DNA of 64,000 nucleotides from Rotaria macrura (lineage: Eukaryota > Rotifera > Eurotatoria > Philodinida > Philodinidae). Where the stretch lies: NCBI GenBank assembly GCA_900239685.1, contig OENT01000463.1:1-64000 (forward strand). Direction: 5' to 3'. Below are positions 1-12,713 of the stretch, piece after piece (the stretch's first letter is position 1; every line of letters begins with the position of its first letter). A program made the position numbers and the translations under genes. The notes beneath the pieces are model-generated. The model was given only the letters and a program-made list of their open reading frames with translations. It did no database searches and was not told the origin of the DNA.

Positions 1-183
1 ATTAGAGGGGGGTTTCTTGCAATTTTCAAATAGGGTCGATTTTGCTAGGATATCGGCCCCCGTCCTTTCGAACTTATTTTCTAGTGCACTAATACCCTCT
101 AATGCCGCTAGTCTTCTACCCATGTCATTCAGAATCATTCGAAATTGTCGATGAAGAATAGCTTTCCAGCTATAGTTTCTTTT
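1..183 (-). CDS. Partial unrecognised ORF running off the left edge
   Basis: Reading leftward from 183 there are 61 open codons, up to the window edge, in a frame rich in charged and helical residues (segments NDMGRRLAALEGISALENKF and ERTGADILAKSTLFENC). A stop codon lies immediately upstream at 186-184. Its last two bases form an AG, so the segment could start at a splice acceptor there (aaatag then AAAAGAAAC). It has an internal ATG at residue 16. I do not recognise the family. It could be the end of a host gene or of a mobile-element protein continuing outside the window. The amino-acid composition is more protein-like than neighbouring random ORFs, which is the only reason to list it. Confidence 0.3.
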
Positions 184-2447
184 CTATTTGCAAGGTATAA
201 ATGTTTTTAAACTCTTATAAACTCATCTGAATATATCGAAACTATACTCTATACATCATGTCAGTGGTCTAAAACCCAGTAATTTAAGACGCATCGACTA
301 TCACTAGATCGTTTCGAAATTTTATCTTTTTCAAATAATGATAGTATTGATAGATAGTCATGCTAATAAGGAGCGAAAAGCAGCATTATGTAAGATTATT
401 CACAGACATAGATTTAGTAAGGAACTTTTTCGATAAAGTGAAATCATTAATGTAGGAGTAACATTTTTGGAAGAGTCAATAAATCATGAAATCGTCAAAC
501 CGAATCATCGAGTTTCTAGGCAAAAATCGATAGTCTGCATTGTCAACAAAAACTCGATGACATGGGAAGCTTTTACAAGTCCAGAATTCTATTCTGGATT
601 AAAGTCCTGCAAGGATATGAATTTCGTTACCCAACCTTACTAAATTTAAAAACTACAAAAATCGTATACTGTGCACGACTTCATTATAGCCTCATCGAGA
701 ATTTCTTACTGAATGCTCAGGGAGACCGCCAAAAGAATCCATAAGAATCACGATAGGGAGCCCCTGGGGATTTATGAGGGAGTTTACAAGGAGCCCCTAG
801 GGAGTATAAAGGAGGTGATTGTTCAAGTGACTTGTGAGTATCTCACATATGGCAGTGCCTTATAATATGTACCAATTTCATTCTCTTGCTATTCGACTTC
901 ATCCGAAAAATGCCTAAATCTGAGAAAATTTGGCAAGCATCACAAAATGAGTTCAGAAATTTCTAAAGAAATACCTTAGAATCTATGCCCTAAAATCCAC
1001 TTATTTACTTTATGACAATGATTTTTTTGTACATTTATTTTGACTCAAAATTCGGTTTTCCGGAAACTTCTTCGGTTTTTAAAAGGATTTTCTACTTAAT
1101 CCATTCAGCAGGCCCTGTCTCAGCGGATAAGTTCTGCTGGCCGAATATTAATTCATGTCTATAGTATGAGTTATCAATGATAGAGCTAAGGTAGAAGTCC
1201 TGATGATTTTTATCACTAAAAAAAATTCAATTTTAAAAATAAACGAATATTTCTTTTCAAGCTTCATGTTCACTGATATTCTCATAGATACGAAAGAAAA
1301 CGGTGAATATATACATGCACTCTCTCATAAATCTCCGCTGGGATTCCTATCATAAGTCTCAAAGAATTTTTTCTTTCTGCGTATGATTAAAATTCGGGGA
1401 CACCCTAGCAATTTCTACGAGAGGGTACAGAGACTGACTGGGGATTTAACATTTTTTTCGAGGACTCCATGGGAATCTGTTAAGTGATTCTCGACTACGG
1501 TATTTATTTATGAAATGATAAAGTTAAATTTTACAAATCTGCATAATAGTACACAAAAAGAATATCACAAATAATATGCAAAGGAGAAAAATAGTACCAA
1601 ATAAACCACAAATATGAAAAACAATATCGACAAAGAAAAAAAAAGACATGAACGGCTGTTGTCGTTTATTAATAATTGACACAAAGTAATTATTCAATAC
1701 GTATTTTCTCACTATTGCCCGATGAATAGAAGAAATTGTTCAATACTACAGGTGATCCGACATCGGACGTGTAAACAGTCCACGTTCACAAAATAAAACG
1801 TTAACCCTACAATAACCTAGAGTTTTCAAAATGATGCCCTAGCCCCACCCTACCCTATCCTAGGGTAGGGTATAGAGTAGGGTAGGGCTGCAGGTCTCTA
1901 CTCTGGAGATAAAAGCATTACATTTTTCAGAGGTGTAAGAAATTTTGGAAAAAAGTGACGGCAGAAGGAAACGATTAGGGAAAAGTGATATATATGCATA
2001 AACGAATAAACATGAAAAGGAATAGTTCCATTCTTCAAGATTAATGCGTATCGAGAGCATCACATTTTTAGACTAAAGGTAAGCATCTCGAGAACAAAAA
2101 AAAAGAGTCTGCGTAAGATTGTATTTTTATTCCTTATTTAAAGTCAAACTCATTGTCTAAAAAGAGTACTGGATAAAATTCTTATTGATTCTAGCTTAGA
2201 ATACCATTTTTCAAATCATTTTCCAGTTCGAGAGAATATACTTAAAACTGAAAAAGGTTCAGAAAACGCAAACGGATGATGAGGATATGAAGTTGAATGT
2301 CAACTTAAGGAGAAGGTATATACCCACAACTGCAGTCAAATGCTCATGCATATTAATGATCAACCAATGAGACTTCTTAAAAAATTAATTGAATAAAGTT
2401 CATTATTTATCACGATTGACAAACCAAAATAGCCGTTTAACAGCTAC
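184..2447. other. No gene seen; AT-rich stretch
   Basis: Short open frames occur here (for example 562-744 +, 1524-1712 -) but none has recognisable motifs, splice context or gene-like composition. The only structure seen is the C/G-tract hairpin at 1836-1889, listed separately. Confidence 0.5.
1836..1889. repeat. Inverted repeat of CCCTA / TAGGG tracts
   Basis: A run of CCCTA-type motifs is followed directly by the complementary TAGGG-type run, giving an imperfect hairpin centred near 1860. GGGTAGG-type tracts also lie just inside the left end of the hAT element at 2456, so this may be an end fragment of the same transposon family. The motif resembles a telomeric type, but only a few irregular copies are present. 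Confidence 0.5.
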
Positions 2448-2455
2448 ATTGGCAC
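2448..2455. repeat. Target site duplication, left copy (ATTGGCAC)
   Basis: The 8-mer ATTGGCAC occurs here and again at 3638-3645, exactly abutting the two ends of the element. Eight base pairs is the hAT-superfamily duplication length. Confidence 0.9.
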
Positions 2456-3637
2456 CAGAGGTGGCCGCAGGGTAGGTTAGCAATTGTAAATTGCAGGAAA
2501 GGGTACAATCTTACATCCCGAAAAATGTTGAGTCAAATTTTTCAAGTTTTAGCTTGACGATATAGCGTTCTTTTGAATTTTTAAGAGTTAAAAGTAAAGA
2601 AATTTACCATAGAGTGTGGTGCCAAGTGGCCATTAGAATTATTCTCTGCAAACGCACATACGAAAGAATATATTAGAATTAACAAAACTAAATAAAATAA
2701 CCTTTGAACATTAGTTTGGTTTGTTACTATTGTAAGTAGCAGCAAGTGTACGCTTTCCACGTCACAGATCCTTAAAAAATGTCTGACTATTTAAAAGTTC
2801 AATGTTATAAGTACATGAGGGAACAAATTAAGCGACTATGCACTAAACATTAACTAGAAGAACAAAATCAGCAAAAATCTTCTTAACCATCAAAAAAAAG
2901 ACTCAAGAGCTAACGAAATAGTTTTGCAAGATTTGCATCTGGAAATGTAAACGGAGAGATCGATGATAATGGTACAGCTGGAAATAAAGGCGAACGATAT
3001 GAGTATAATATAAGAAAAGCTGATGAACTTCATTGTTATCTCTTGTGTGAATTTGATAAAAGCAAACAAGTAATAGAACATTTTACATTTGGAAAATGCA
3101 TCATGAACAATATCCATATCTTTTAAGATACGCATGATCGCTACTACCGATTCCAGCAGCAACTGAAAACTTAGAACAAGAGTTTTCTAGTTCTGGTTGG
3201 ATCGTAAAAGAACGAAGAACAGGCATTTATCCCGAAAATCCTGAAAAATATCTTGTTAGTACGATGAACAGAAAAGCACCATGAAAACTAAATGAATTTC
3301 ATGATTTTTTCGATGTTTTTTTTCTCTTAAATGAACATCTCTAGTAAAATATATTTATCTGTTTATTGTTTATCGTATGATTTTATTTTCTTATTGTTTG
3401 TTGAAACTCATGAATTGTATTTATAAAAAGATGAGTTTATGTCATTGTAAAATGGACTTAAATTAAACAAAATTCAATGATAGAAGAAAGAAACATTTTT
3501 ATCTTTGAAATCGATTCAAAATTAAGAGAATGTGCAACGCTTAATTTACCTGCATACCCTGCCCTGTCCTGCCCTAAGGGACCGAACAGGGCACATGGTA
3601 GGACATGGTACAAAAATTCACCCTGTGGACACCTCTG
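2456..3637 (+). mobile_element. hAT-superfamily DNA transposon, decayed, 1182 bp
   Basis: The element begins CAGAGGTGGCCGCAGGGT and ends with the imperfect inverse (ACCCTGTGGACACCTCTG), and is flanked by a perfect 8-bp duplication. CAGAGGTG is a typical hAT terminus. Subterminal runs of CCCTG/CAGGG motifs lie inside both ends. About 350 bp from the right end is a recognisable remnant of the hAT C-terminal dimerisation domain on the + strand. A full hAT element is usually 2.5-5 kb with a 600-700 codon transposase, so this copy is internally deleted or heavily degraded and cannot move by itself. A degraded sister copy lies at about 14.99-15.5 kb in the opposite orientation. Confidence 0.88.
3078..3284 (+). 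pseudogene. hAT transposase C-terminus (hATC dimerisation domain), broken
   Basis: In one frame the strand reads FYIWKMHHEQYPYLLRYA, then an in-frame stop (3138-3140), then SLLPIPAATENLEQEFSSSG and IVKERRTGIYPENPEKYLV before the terminal stop at 3282-3284. This matches the known hATC pattern: W-K...QYP.L...A, then IPA(S/T)...E..FS..G.I...RR..L.PE...K.L. The block just upstream (about 2990-3077) continues in other frames, so there are also frameshifts. In an active copy this domain would dimerise the transposase. Here it is a fossil, useful only for assigning the superfamily. Confidence 0.85.
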
Positions 3638-3645
3638 ATTGGCAC
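3638..3645. repeat. Target site duplication, right copy (ATTGGCAC)
   Basis: This is the exact partner of 2448-2455. Confidence 0.9.
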
Positions 3646-4720
3646 TAAAAGTTCGTGTTTTTCCACCATTAGTCCAGTAAAATAGGATATAGATGTTTTA
3701 GTTGTTCTTGAACATAGCTGTAAAGAGTCAACTTAACAATACATAATATACAAGCAATCTATATTTTATCAGCTAGAAAAATTCTTCAGCTGTTTCGAAA
3801 ATTTCTTTTATTAGTTCAATACTCGTGTTAAAAGAAGAAATCAATGAAATATTCATGAATTCGCTTCAAGTTTTATTCAATGTGTTATAAAAATGTCACA
3901 TGAATGTTTTTTGTTATTGAACGAAATACACTGTTTGGTTTCTATTTTATATGGATTAGATTCAAGTTTCTCTTGGTCATTAAAAGAGAAAACGGATACC
4001 ATGATGAAATTCGAAGTTTTACAACCATGTAAATACATTTGCTGAATTGAGAGAAAAAAATATTGCTCTTAAAGTGTAAAACATCCATGTGTCTCGTTGA
4101 ATATCGATTAAAAACGAATTTAAAAATCATTACATCCCATCATGTTTTATTGTAATGAAAAAGATCGTTTGAGAGAAGGACACTTTTCGCCATTTTCAAT
4201 TTGTTTATGGCTCATTGTATTCGGCTTTCATCTTATCAAGAATACGTTCTCTATGTGGCTGTCATCTTAAAAACTTGCTTGGATCGTACGAAGCAGACGA
4301 AGAGAAAGAGGATAATATAAATCTCAACATCAAAAGATAAGTGAAATGCTTTTACGAATTACACTAATCAAAAAGTAAAAGCAAAGTTATCTGACCAAAA
4401 AACAAACTATTGCATTACTTTGATCAGACTGAATTCTTTTGTAAAAATGGGAAAAGATCGAGTCCAAATAATTGAAAATTCATTCGTACAAACTTTGCAA
4501 AGGTATGTCGTATCACGGTTCATATTGTACAATATCTTGTAGTGTAGCTTCATTCAAGCTTCTAACGGATCCTATTCTTAATACTGAGAAATTTCTGGGC
4601 GGGATAGTCAAGCGTGAATCTCAACAAAACAAGATGTTATTATCAAGAAATCTTTTTCGAATTACCTAGACAAACATGTATTACATTTTTTTTGTTGGGC
4701 CATATAATTTCCATAGGTTA
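3646..4720. other. No gene seen; upstream region of the M28 peptidase gene
   Basis: AT-rich, with only short open frames. One is at 4472-4669 (+, 65 codons) and has no recognisable motif. The region should contain the promoter of the downstream gene, but no specific element could be identified. A possible splice acceptor (ttccatag) sits just before the chosen ATG at 4721, so a non-coding 5' exon upstream is possible. Confidence 0.45.
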
Positions 4721-7413
4721 ATGAAGTCAAGCAATCCAACGACTTGGTACCAATCACTTGTTCTGTGGGTTATCCTTGTTGTTTGTCTCTTTCTTATGGT
4801 GGCTCCATTGGCACTCGAGTATTCCTATGTTTTACCATCTGTGAAATCACGCACCATTGCTTCTCAGCTATTCAGTGAAGAACGTGCTCGAGATTACTAT
4901 CCGAATCTGACACAGTATGGGCCGCGAGTGATCAATACTCGAGCAGATTATCTCACACGTGACTTTCTCCTTTCTCAAATTGCTCGCATTCGTTCTACCG
5001 CAGGAAGATCTGTTCGATTCGAACTCAGTCTACAAAATTTCACGGTAAATGATATTGACCAATTGCAGAATATTGCCGTTCGTATTTCGGATCAATCAGC
5101 TGCAACCGACACACCATGTCTAATGCTAGCTGCCCACTACGATTCTGGTACTTTTTCGTAGAATTAGGAATAAAAAATAGTTTTGATTTATTCTTCTTCT
5201 TCTTCTATGCGTAGTTGAATTCAGTCCAGGTGGCAGTGATGATGGTTCTGGCGTTGTTATTCTTCTGGAAGTACTTTCGAATCTTCTTACAAATCCAGCC
5301 ATCACATTTGATCAAGTGCATTTGATTATTTTATTTACGAGCGCTGAAGAACTAGGTTTGAAAGGTGCTCAAGCCTTCATAAGCAATCATACCTGGAAAA
5401 CAAATATTCGACGCTTCATCAATATTGACTCAACGGGTGGAAATGAGAAAGCAATTCTTTTTCGGGTCAAACCATCAAAGGTCTCTCTGTCTCTTTTCTT
5501 TTATGTTTCTTTTGCATTATTTTAATGATTTTCTGTAGCTTGCTGTCGAATATAGCAGAGTTCCAAGACCCCATGCCAATGTGATTGGTGATGAAGTTCT
5601 GACACTCATCGGATCGGACACGGATTACAGCGAGTTTGCTACAAGAGGATCATTGCCAGGTTATGATTTTGCATTTTATCTCGATGGCTACAACTATCAT
5701 ACAATGCTCGATCGACCATCAATTGTCGAATTTGGTGCTCTTCAACATTTAGGTGAAAATATATTGGCTTTATCGTGTGAAATCTTGCTCGGTCGTATCG
5801 ATCTTCAGCAGACATATAGCATGATTGATGATGATAAACTTGTTTATTTTGATGTTCTCGGTCGCTATCTGGTTACCTATAAAATGTCTACAGCGACCAT
5901 CATTCAAGCTACCCTAATTGGATTAACCTTGTTCATTGGCATACTGATGATTGTCATAGATCATTTCTGGTACAAAAAGTATTCTTTATTAGATGATTCT
6001 CTTTCTGTGTACTTCTACTTCGACTATGCTATCATCTTGCGCATTATGTTCGTTTTCATTTTTACCATATGTTCTTTGCTTTCACTGATTGTTGCTATAC
6101 TACTCCCAGTGGCTATCGCTTTTCTGATTTCAAAAATTCGACCTCTTTCATGGTTTGGTAATTCCACCTTAGCAGTTTTTCTCTTCGGTCTTCCGTGTTT
6201 AATTGGCTTGATAGCCATGGAAGCATTATGGGCAATATTTCACCGATGGATTCTTCAATCAAAATGGCCTCAGAAAAATTCTAGTCAAATGAAATCAATT
6301 GATATGGATCCGGTGAATCGTCTTAGCTTTGATTTCGAAAGGCATTTTGCATTATTAATAATCTATGCTATATGCATGATCGTTTCCATCTGTCTTGGTT
6401 ATCGTTCTTTTTACATCATTCTTGTATGGTCAATTTTCGTCTGTCCACTTTACCTACTGATAATACTACTCCACTTTAGTCTTCGTTGGATCCACTATAA
6501 AATGCCTCAGTTGTTCGGTGAACAAGGGTGGTATTGGATATTTGCACCATACATTGTTTCTTCCGTACCTCTTATTCATTCTTTAGAAATGACAAGCCGT
6601 CTTGTTCGTATGGCTATTCCAAGGATGAGTCGTAAGTTTCAAACTATACCGGTGCCACAAGATGTTGTAATCTGTGTTCTCATCACTCTACCAGCCGTTC
6701 TATTTTTCCTTGTCTTTATACCAAACATCCAACGAACAATGTATTTTGGTCGTACATTAGCTATTCTTTTTCTCAGTTTTGCTATTGTCTTTATTACCGC
6801 ATGTACACGACAACAATTCAGTTACACTCATCCAAAACTCGTCAGTGTGCGACATTTGTCAAAATCAATCTACCAAATAGAAGTGGCCAGTCCTTTACCT
6901 GTTAATATTCCACTCGTGTCCCGTTCATCGTCCATTACACTTGAATCATTTGATGATATAGGTTTATTGCCGTTTCTTGATGAATTTTCAACGAAAGCAA
7001 GAGTGTCATTAAGCAACCGACGTTGTACAAAGCATACTACCTGTGAATTCGATGATACATTCAATCGTACCATTGCTATCGAAGAAGTCGCATTGATTTC
7101 AACGAATACTTCAAATTTTAAATTGATATTGCAACATGCTCCATCTTATCAAATAGGAGTTTTATCAAATAGTACAGTCAACTTCACGGTACACGACGCA
7201 TCCATCAAGCCGAGAACAGAAACGATTGTCGATGTACAATCTTTATCTTCATCATCAAATACAAGCTTTGAAATAAGAATAGAACGTTGCGATCTGGCAG
7301 ATTCACCATTTCTCATGCTTTTTACCCGTACGTTGCCTCATGTTGTGATGTGGGCGCGAGGTCGATGCCAGGCGATCCTCGACATAGTCACAATTGACAT
7401 CATTCATCAATGA
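4721..7413 (+). CDS. ERMP1-like: ERMP1/Fxna-like ER membrane metallopeptidase (peptidase family M28)
   Basis: Exons 4721-5147, 5215-5480 and 5539-7413 join in frame to 855 aa; introns are 67 and 58 bp. Human ERMP1 is about 900 aa. The start is the ATG opening MKSSNPTTWYQSL, chosen because a membrane anchor follows at once (residues 10-33). The luminal M28 zinc domain shows every expected ligand and catalytic position: H139 and D141 in AAHYDS, D151/D152 in PGGSDDGSG, E187-E188 in SAEELG, D214 in NIDSTGG and H285 in YNYHTMLD. It is therefore likely an active aminopeptidase-type enzyme. Eight further hydrophobic spans lie between about residues 350 and 655, followed by a roughly 200-residue polar C-terminal domain. 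This matches the nine-span topology of the family, which resides in the ER membrane. The substrate is unknown. No close neighbour suggests a partner. The last exon is uninterrupted for 1.9 kb. Confidence 0.92.
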
Positions 7414-10400
7414 AATTTTTCGTTTTGTCTTAAAGATCTCTGTTCTATCTATAAAGTTTCATATGAAGTGTGGGACAAGAGAACAATGCTGCGAGAGCGA
7501 GTTTTTAATTCTGACAATTATTTCTCCACAACATCATAGCTTTGATATAAAAAGTCACGTTTAGATTGTTTCAGAAGCAATTTTGTATAAAAGATAGACA
7601 ATTAATCTGAATATTGATCACGGCAATTGTAACCGTGAATACGAAGAAGGATCCACAATACATCAACCACGTCAAGAATTGAATCTACAACTATTATTTT
7701 ATTGAAAGATAATGTTTTGAAAATCTCGTTTTACAAACAACTATTGCAAAGGAAAACATTTCAGTTTCTGTCACTTGAATCGTGAAAATCAAATAGAAAC
7801 AGAATAGTCTATGTTAGAGCATATCTTAGCACTGTAAATGTTTTAGTGCTTAAAAGCCTCTATTGAACACAAGTTTGTTTCGTTCGCATATGTATTTTTT
7901 GTTAATAATCAATTCAAGAAACGAAAAGATGATGGCTACGAAAAAAATGAAGAAATACCATGAAAATGACAATGTTTGTTTTAACCTTTGTGATTTTCCA
8001 GAGTGATTGACAATTCGTGTCTGTACTAAATTGTCTCGATTTGTTCTAAAGAGAGAGATTTGTCTCCACTCGACTCAGGCAATGGTAAACATTTGGTTTT
8101 ACGTTTTCTTTCACAATAGTTATTCTTTGATTTTGTCCATTGATTTTCTCATGACGATCACTAATATTTTGTTTCCTGTGAATAAAAATTCTCTGTTTCA
8201 TTCGAATCCTCTTCAAGGTGGTTTCATCACATTTGATCTTTTGATTAATTTGTTCCTACTTTTCGAAGTCCTATGTTCTAGATAGTTTCTAAAGCATTGG
8301 TGATTCTACATGTTCTAACAGATTTTCTCACAGTATCTGTCATCTGAAGAAAAACAAACTTCCACTCGTTTGCATCTGAATTATTGAACGAGATATTTCT
8401 TTGGTATATACCTTTTAATATGTATATATTTGTAGAACTTGAAAGGTCAATCATTCGTAGATGATCTTGGAAACTGTCTGACTACCAGTAATTATTATAA
8501 GATCCACAGTAATCTATGAATAGTATAAAATACATTCTACAAATGGATTGGAAGAGTTCCTATCAAGATTCTATGTCGCTAGCAGTTGTAGAATATTAAT
8601 ATCGAACATGATGTCGATATTGTTAGGGTCTCTCTACTTTCACTAGTATCATATTTGACGAGAAAATTTATCATCGGCTCTTCTGACCTGATCATTATTT
8701 GACAGTTTTGCTCGATAAATATGCGAGAGAGAGAGAGAGAGAGCTGTTTTCAGTTCTTCATTGTTAATACAGTTAATTATCTTACGTTAATTTTACGATT
8801 AATCTCACTAGCACAACGTAAGCAACATTTCTGATTTTTCCCGAACCTCTTATTCATCTAGCTCAATGTATCTCTTGAGAAATAAAGCAGAACATAAACT
8901 GTAAAAACGATTTGTGCTTTATCTTGAAACCATACTTAAGACAAAAAAAAAGGTAAAATACGGACCACATATCTCACAACTCATACAAATAGAGACACAG
9001 CCACAAGTCAAAAATAAAAAATCAAAGGACAACAGCAAATAGAAACGGACATTTTTTTGACTAGGTTTCTATCAGAGGCTAGTTTGTACGAACAAAGAAA
9101 ATTCCAACTTATAATTTTGCAACGAGAGCAAGAAAATAGTATCTGTAATCAATTCAAAAGGATCATTTTGAACCTCTGACATCATAAGATTCGCAAACCA
9201 TTGAACAGACAACATGATTATGACAATGAATTTCGATTATAAAAAAAATCGTTTTCGCCGTGTTTCATCATCTGTCTTACAGATATTCGTCAACTCTGAT
9301 GACAGGATGCATTTTATTGAAACATGTAACCGATGTTGGGTACAACCACCTCTGAGTACAAAGATAAGTATTATTAGAGCAATATTCCTCCAGTATTATT
9401 GCCTGTTTACATCTAGAGTTTGTCAATCGCGATTGAATTATATTTTTTATTTGAATTTACCACCCGACTTCATAAAAACTTTTTTCTTACACAAACTGGG
9501 ATTCTCAGGCATAAACTCATGTGCCTAAGTATAAGAAATAAATACATGAAAAGAAGCAGACTTAAGAAAGGCAACATCAACTATCTGCCATTACACTGCA
9601 TAGTGATTCCGAAGCGCATTGGCTCACCATTGTGAGAGGAATTGAATTCAAGACCAATGTGTTCTGGAGTAGAAAAATCAGTTGAACGAGTGTCTGTGTC
9701 TTTTAGTCAGAGTTATAGATGCGAGTATGGACGAATGGATAATCACCATTAACAATCTACTTGGTATACATGTGATCCAGTGAAAGCACCGAGCAGTTTT
9801 CTAACTGCAGTGGAACCTTACACTTTTTCATTGTTTCACATTACTTTGTTCATAATTAACAGACACGGCTACCGGGGTTTTAATTATAGCCTAATAGCAT
9901 TGCGAGAGTGACATCGGCAGAATGAGTCAAAATTGAGACTCCATAATACTCAATTGTCAGTTTTCGTCTTCTGATTCACAAATACAACAATCTTTTATAC
10001 AAGACTTACCAAAAGAATTGACTACTTTCAAATAATACGTAGATTCGCAATTCTGTTTATACGCAGGATCTCTTGATAAGATTAAAATAGGAAGTAGTGA
10101 TCCTAAATTTTCTTATCATAATGCCGCATAAAAATACTGAAGAAGGTCAGAAAACTCAACTTGGTTGAAACACATCCAAATTGAGAGCCTTTTACGTATG
10201 TAACGAGTATTACATTAGATACAGTTAGTGGTTCATACATTTCAATAATAGTAGTATCTTCAATAGAACTTCAAGCTCATGCTCATCTTCTACTATGTTA
10301 AATTATGTACTCTCATCTTAACAGATTCATGTCTCATCTCTCTCTCATAAGGTGACATAAACGTGTATTTTTGAAAGTATTCCAATACGGATATTATAAC

Positions 10401-11907
10401 ACAGATAAATCGACGATTTGACGTTACGTTTTTTTGCCATTCTCATTTCATATGGTCTAGGTGGACTCCATCGCTCGACATGTGTTGCACAAGTAAGGGC
10501 ATGCACACGCATCAGCATAGTTCTACCCAAAAATTATTTGAATAAGAGAAATTCTACTGAAAATAAGAATACTTATAAGGATTTTTACCACCAAAAGTCA
10601 CTTCCATCTCTCTCGTTATGTTAACGAGACAGACCAATGGTACCTAATACATTCGATACGTTTGTAAGCTAATCCAGAATGCAACGTTTCAATAGTGTAG
10701 CACAATTTCCTAATGTGTTTCATTGAGTAGGAGAAGGGTTAGTATTCTAATTTCATCGTCGACCACTATAATAGTTGTGATTTTTATCCGGAAAGATAAG
10801 ATATGCCTAGTCGAAAGCTTTACCCACTGTAATTTCTCTCAAGTCGAAAATATGCTAGTGTTCTAATTGCGATCCTAATTAATTTCATTTCTACAGTCGT
10901 ATTCGCAATGTCCTTAACGCATTACCTTCCCATTCTGTCGATATTCTGACGGCAAATGTTGGCAGATCATCCACGAAAACGACGATCCGCAGAATGAGTC
11001 TGGCTAATAAGGAGAAAAGTATGACTGCTATCGTTGTGGTCGTAAAATCTATTACTAAATATGACTTGATGAAAACGGCATATAGCTATCGTCTTTAGTA
11101 ATGAACAAAGAAGCTAAGCTATGGAACTTTCTTTCCGAGCGTCAGATCCTAGGTTATGGATTTTATTTCACTCGATGGGCTGTAACTCCGAACTACGATC
11201 TCATCACCAACCCTTTCATATCTTATATATTCTCCTTTTACTGATATTTAAACATTAACTATTTAGAATGCATATTGCCATGAATCTTTAATTTTTTTGA
11301 CAAGAACATACTACGAAGTCATTAATCACGAAAATGCTTTGTTTTCTTTCATAAACAATACTCAGCCAAAATTGTATAAAAGAGAAACCAGACGACACGC
11401 AAAAGAGCCAAATGGACACAGACATCAATCTTCAACTTTAGTTGACATATTGCATCACCTTTTTTTTCAACTTCACCTCATAAAGATATTTCAATGCAAG
11501 TCAGTAATACATATTTACACTATAGAAACTGTTTTTTCTATAAGAAGAGAAAACTGAAATCCGTGCAATATTCGAGTATAGATTCACATCCAATGCCGTT
11601 GATAAAGGATGCAGGTGTAGTTAATATCTATGTGCTTCAAATGATCCCTTCATAAGAAATACACACACACCCAACTGGTTGCATAATGATAAATAAATGA
11701 AATAAATGCGACATTTTTTTAAAAATTCATTTAGTGATGGTGGAAAACAAGACAAAAACGTTCTTAATATTCTTGGCGAACATTTCTTTGTTTGACTACA
11801 TGTGTTCAAGTTTTGAATAATTACAGAGAAAATATACCAAATACATCTTTTCCTTACTTCAAGTATTACTTAGAAAATCGAGTTTCTTAAATTTTAACGA
11901 TTTCATT
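7414..11907. other. No gene seen; long AT-rich intergenic stretch
   Basis: About 4.5 kb with only short, composition-random ORFs (for example 9214-9528 + and 11297-11557 +). None shows conserved motifs or paired splice signals. A (GA)n microsatellite occupies 8725-8743. Very small or fast-evolving exons could be missed by eye. Confidence 0.5.
8725..8743. repeat. (GA)n microsatellite
   Basis: An uninterrupted run of about nine GA dinucleotides. Confidence 0.95.
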
Positions 11908-12215
11908 CCCAGGTCCGAGACGTACGACGGGAACCGGCCAGATCCCGTGTTATTCCCACGAATTTCGGAAGCGGGTTTCCGAAATCGGTTCCGGCTTAAT
12001 TCCCAGTGATTCCGTGCACCGGAGCGTATCCACGGATACGGTTCACGTTTCCTATACCGGATCCGCCGTCGGAAAACACCGTTTCCAAGCCCAGACCACA
12101 TACGGTCCAGATCCGACCGTTTCCGGACCGGATACCGATAACGGAAAAAGCAATTTTCCCATCCGGAGAGAACACGGCTCAGATCTGACCTTTTCCGCTA
12201 AGCTCCCGAAAACTC
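11908..12215. repeat. GC-rich island of degenerate TTCCG/CGGAA motifs, probable foldback element
   Basis: A sharply bounded stretch, much richer in C and G than the AT-rich flanks, dense in TTCCG, CGGAT and CCGGA words on both strands. It opens CCCAGGTCCGAG. The similar element at 60284-60572 also opens CCCAGG and uses the same TCCGA vocabulary, so the two may be related. A CCTGGG at 12331-12336 could be the opposite end, but the flanks show no target duplication. ORFs across it (11859-12101 -, 12006-12259 +) follow from the lack of A/T stops and are not judged to be genes. Confidence 0.5.
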
Positions 12216-12713
12216 ATCTGGCCGTTTCCCAAACAGCGCTAAATACTCACAATTACTAAGTAAAGTCTCCCAACTTTGAATCCAGCTTTTGCTTCATTTT
12301 TAAACAAGCCTAAAACACACCAGAACATACCCTGGGAACAAATAAAATTCTAGTGAAACATGATACATTTCCCTCCAAACTCGCTTTTGTCACAAAAATA
12401 GGAATTTTCAGTCCGAAGACCTAAAAATCAGATTTTTAGACTTTGACAAACCGAAAACGATATGTGTAAAAACACCACAAATGATAAGCACCAGTGTGTT
12501 GAGACTTTCCTGAGTCTTCAATCAAGGTGAGTGACGCTTCTAAAGTCTCTGAAGGACCTTTCATTTCAAATTTTTATCAAAAAATTTCAAATAATAATTA
12601 ATGCTCTGAAACCAATAACAAATTAAGTAACAAATCTCAACTTTTCAAGCGACCCCATCAAAATACGGTAAACTATCCCGGTGATGGAAATCGTCCTTGA
12701 ATTAAAGGAATTA

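Noticed and set aside
1836-1889. Possible telomeric repeat (CCCTA runs)
   Set aside because: Only a few irregular copies in inverted orientation; better explained as a hairpin or transposon end.
6024-7073. Antisense ORFs inside the M28 peptidase gene (6024-6218, 6870-7073)
   Set aside because: Shadows of the long sense exon.
9214-9635. Two overlapping plus-strand ORFs of 104 and 71 codons
   Set aside because: AT-rich random composition in two frames; no motif or splice signals.
11859-12259. Overlapping ORFs on both strands across the GC-rich island
   Set aside because: They are open on several frames at once because the island is poor in A/T stops. Repeat-word composition, no motif.
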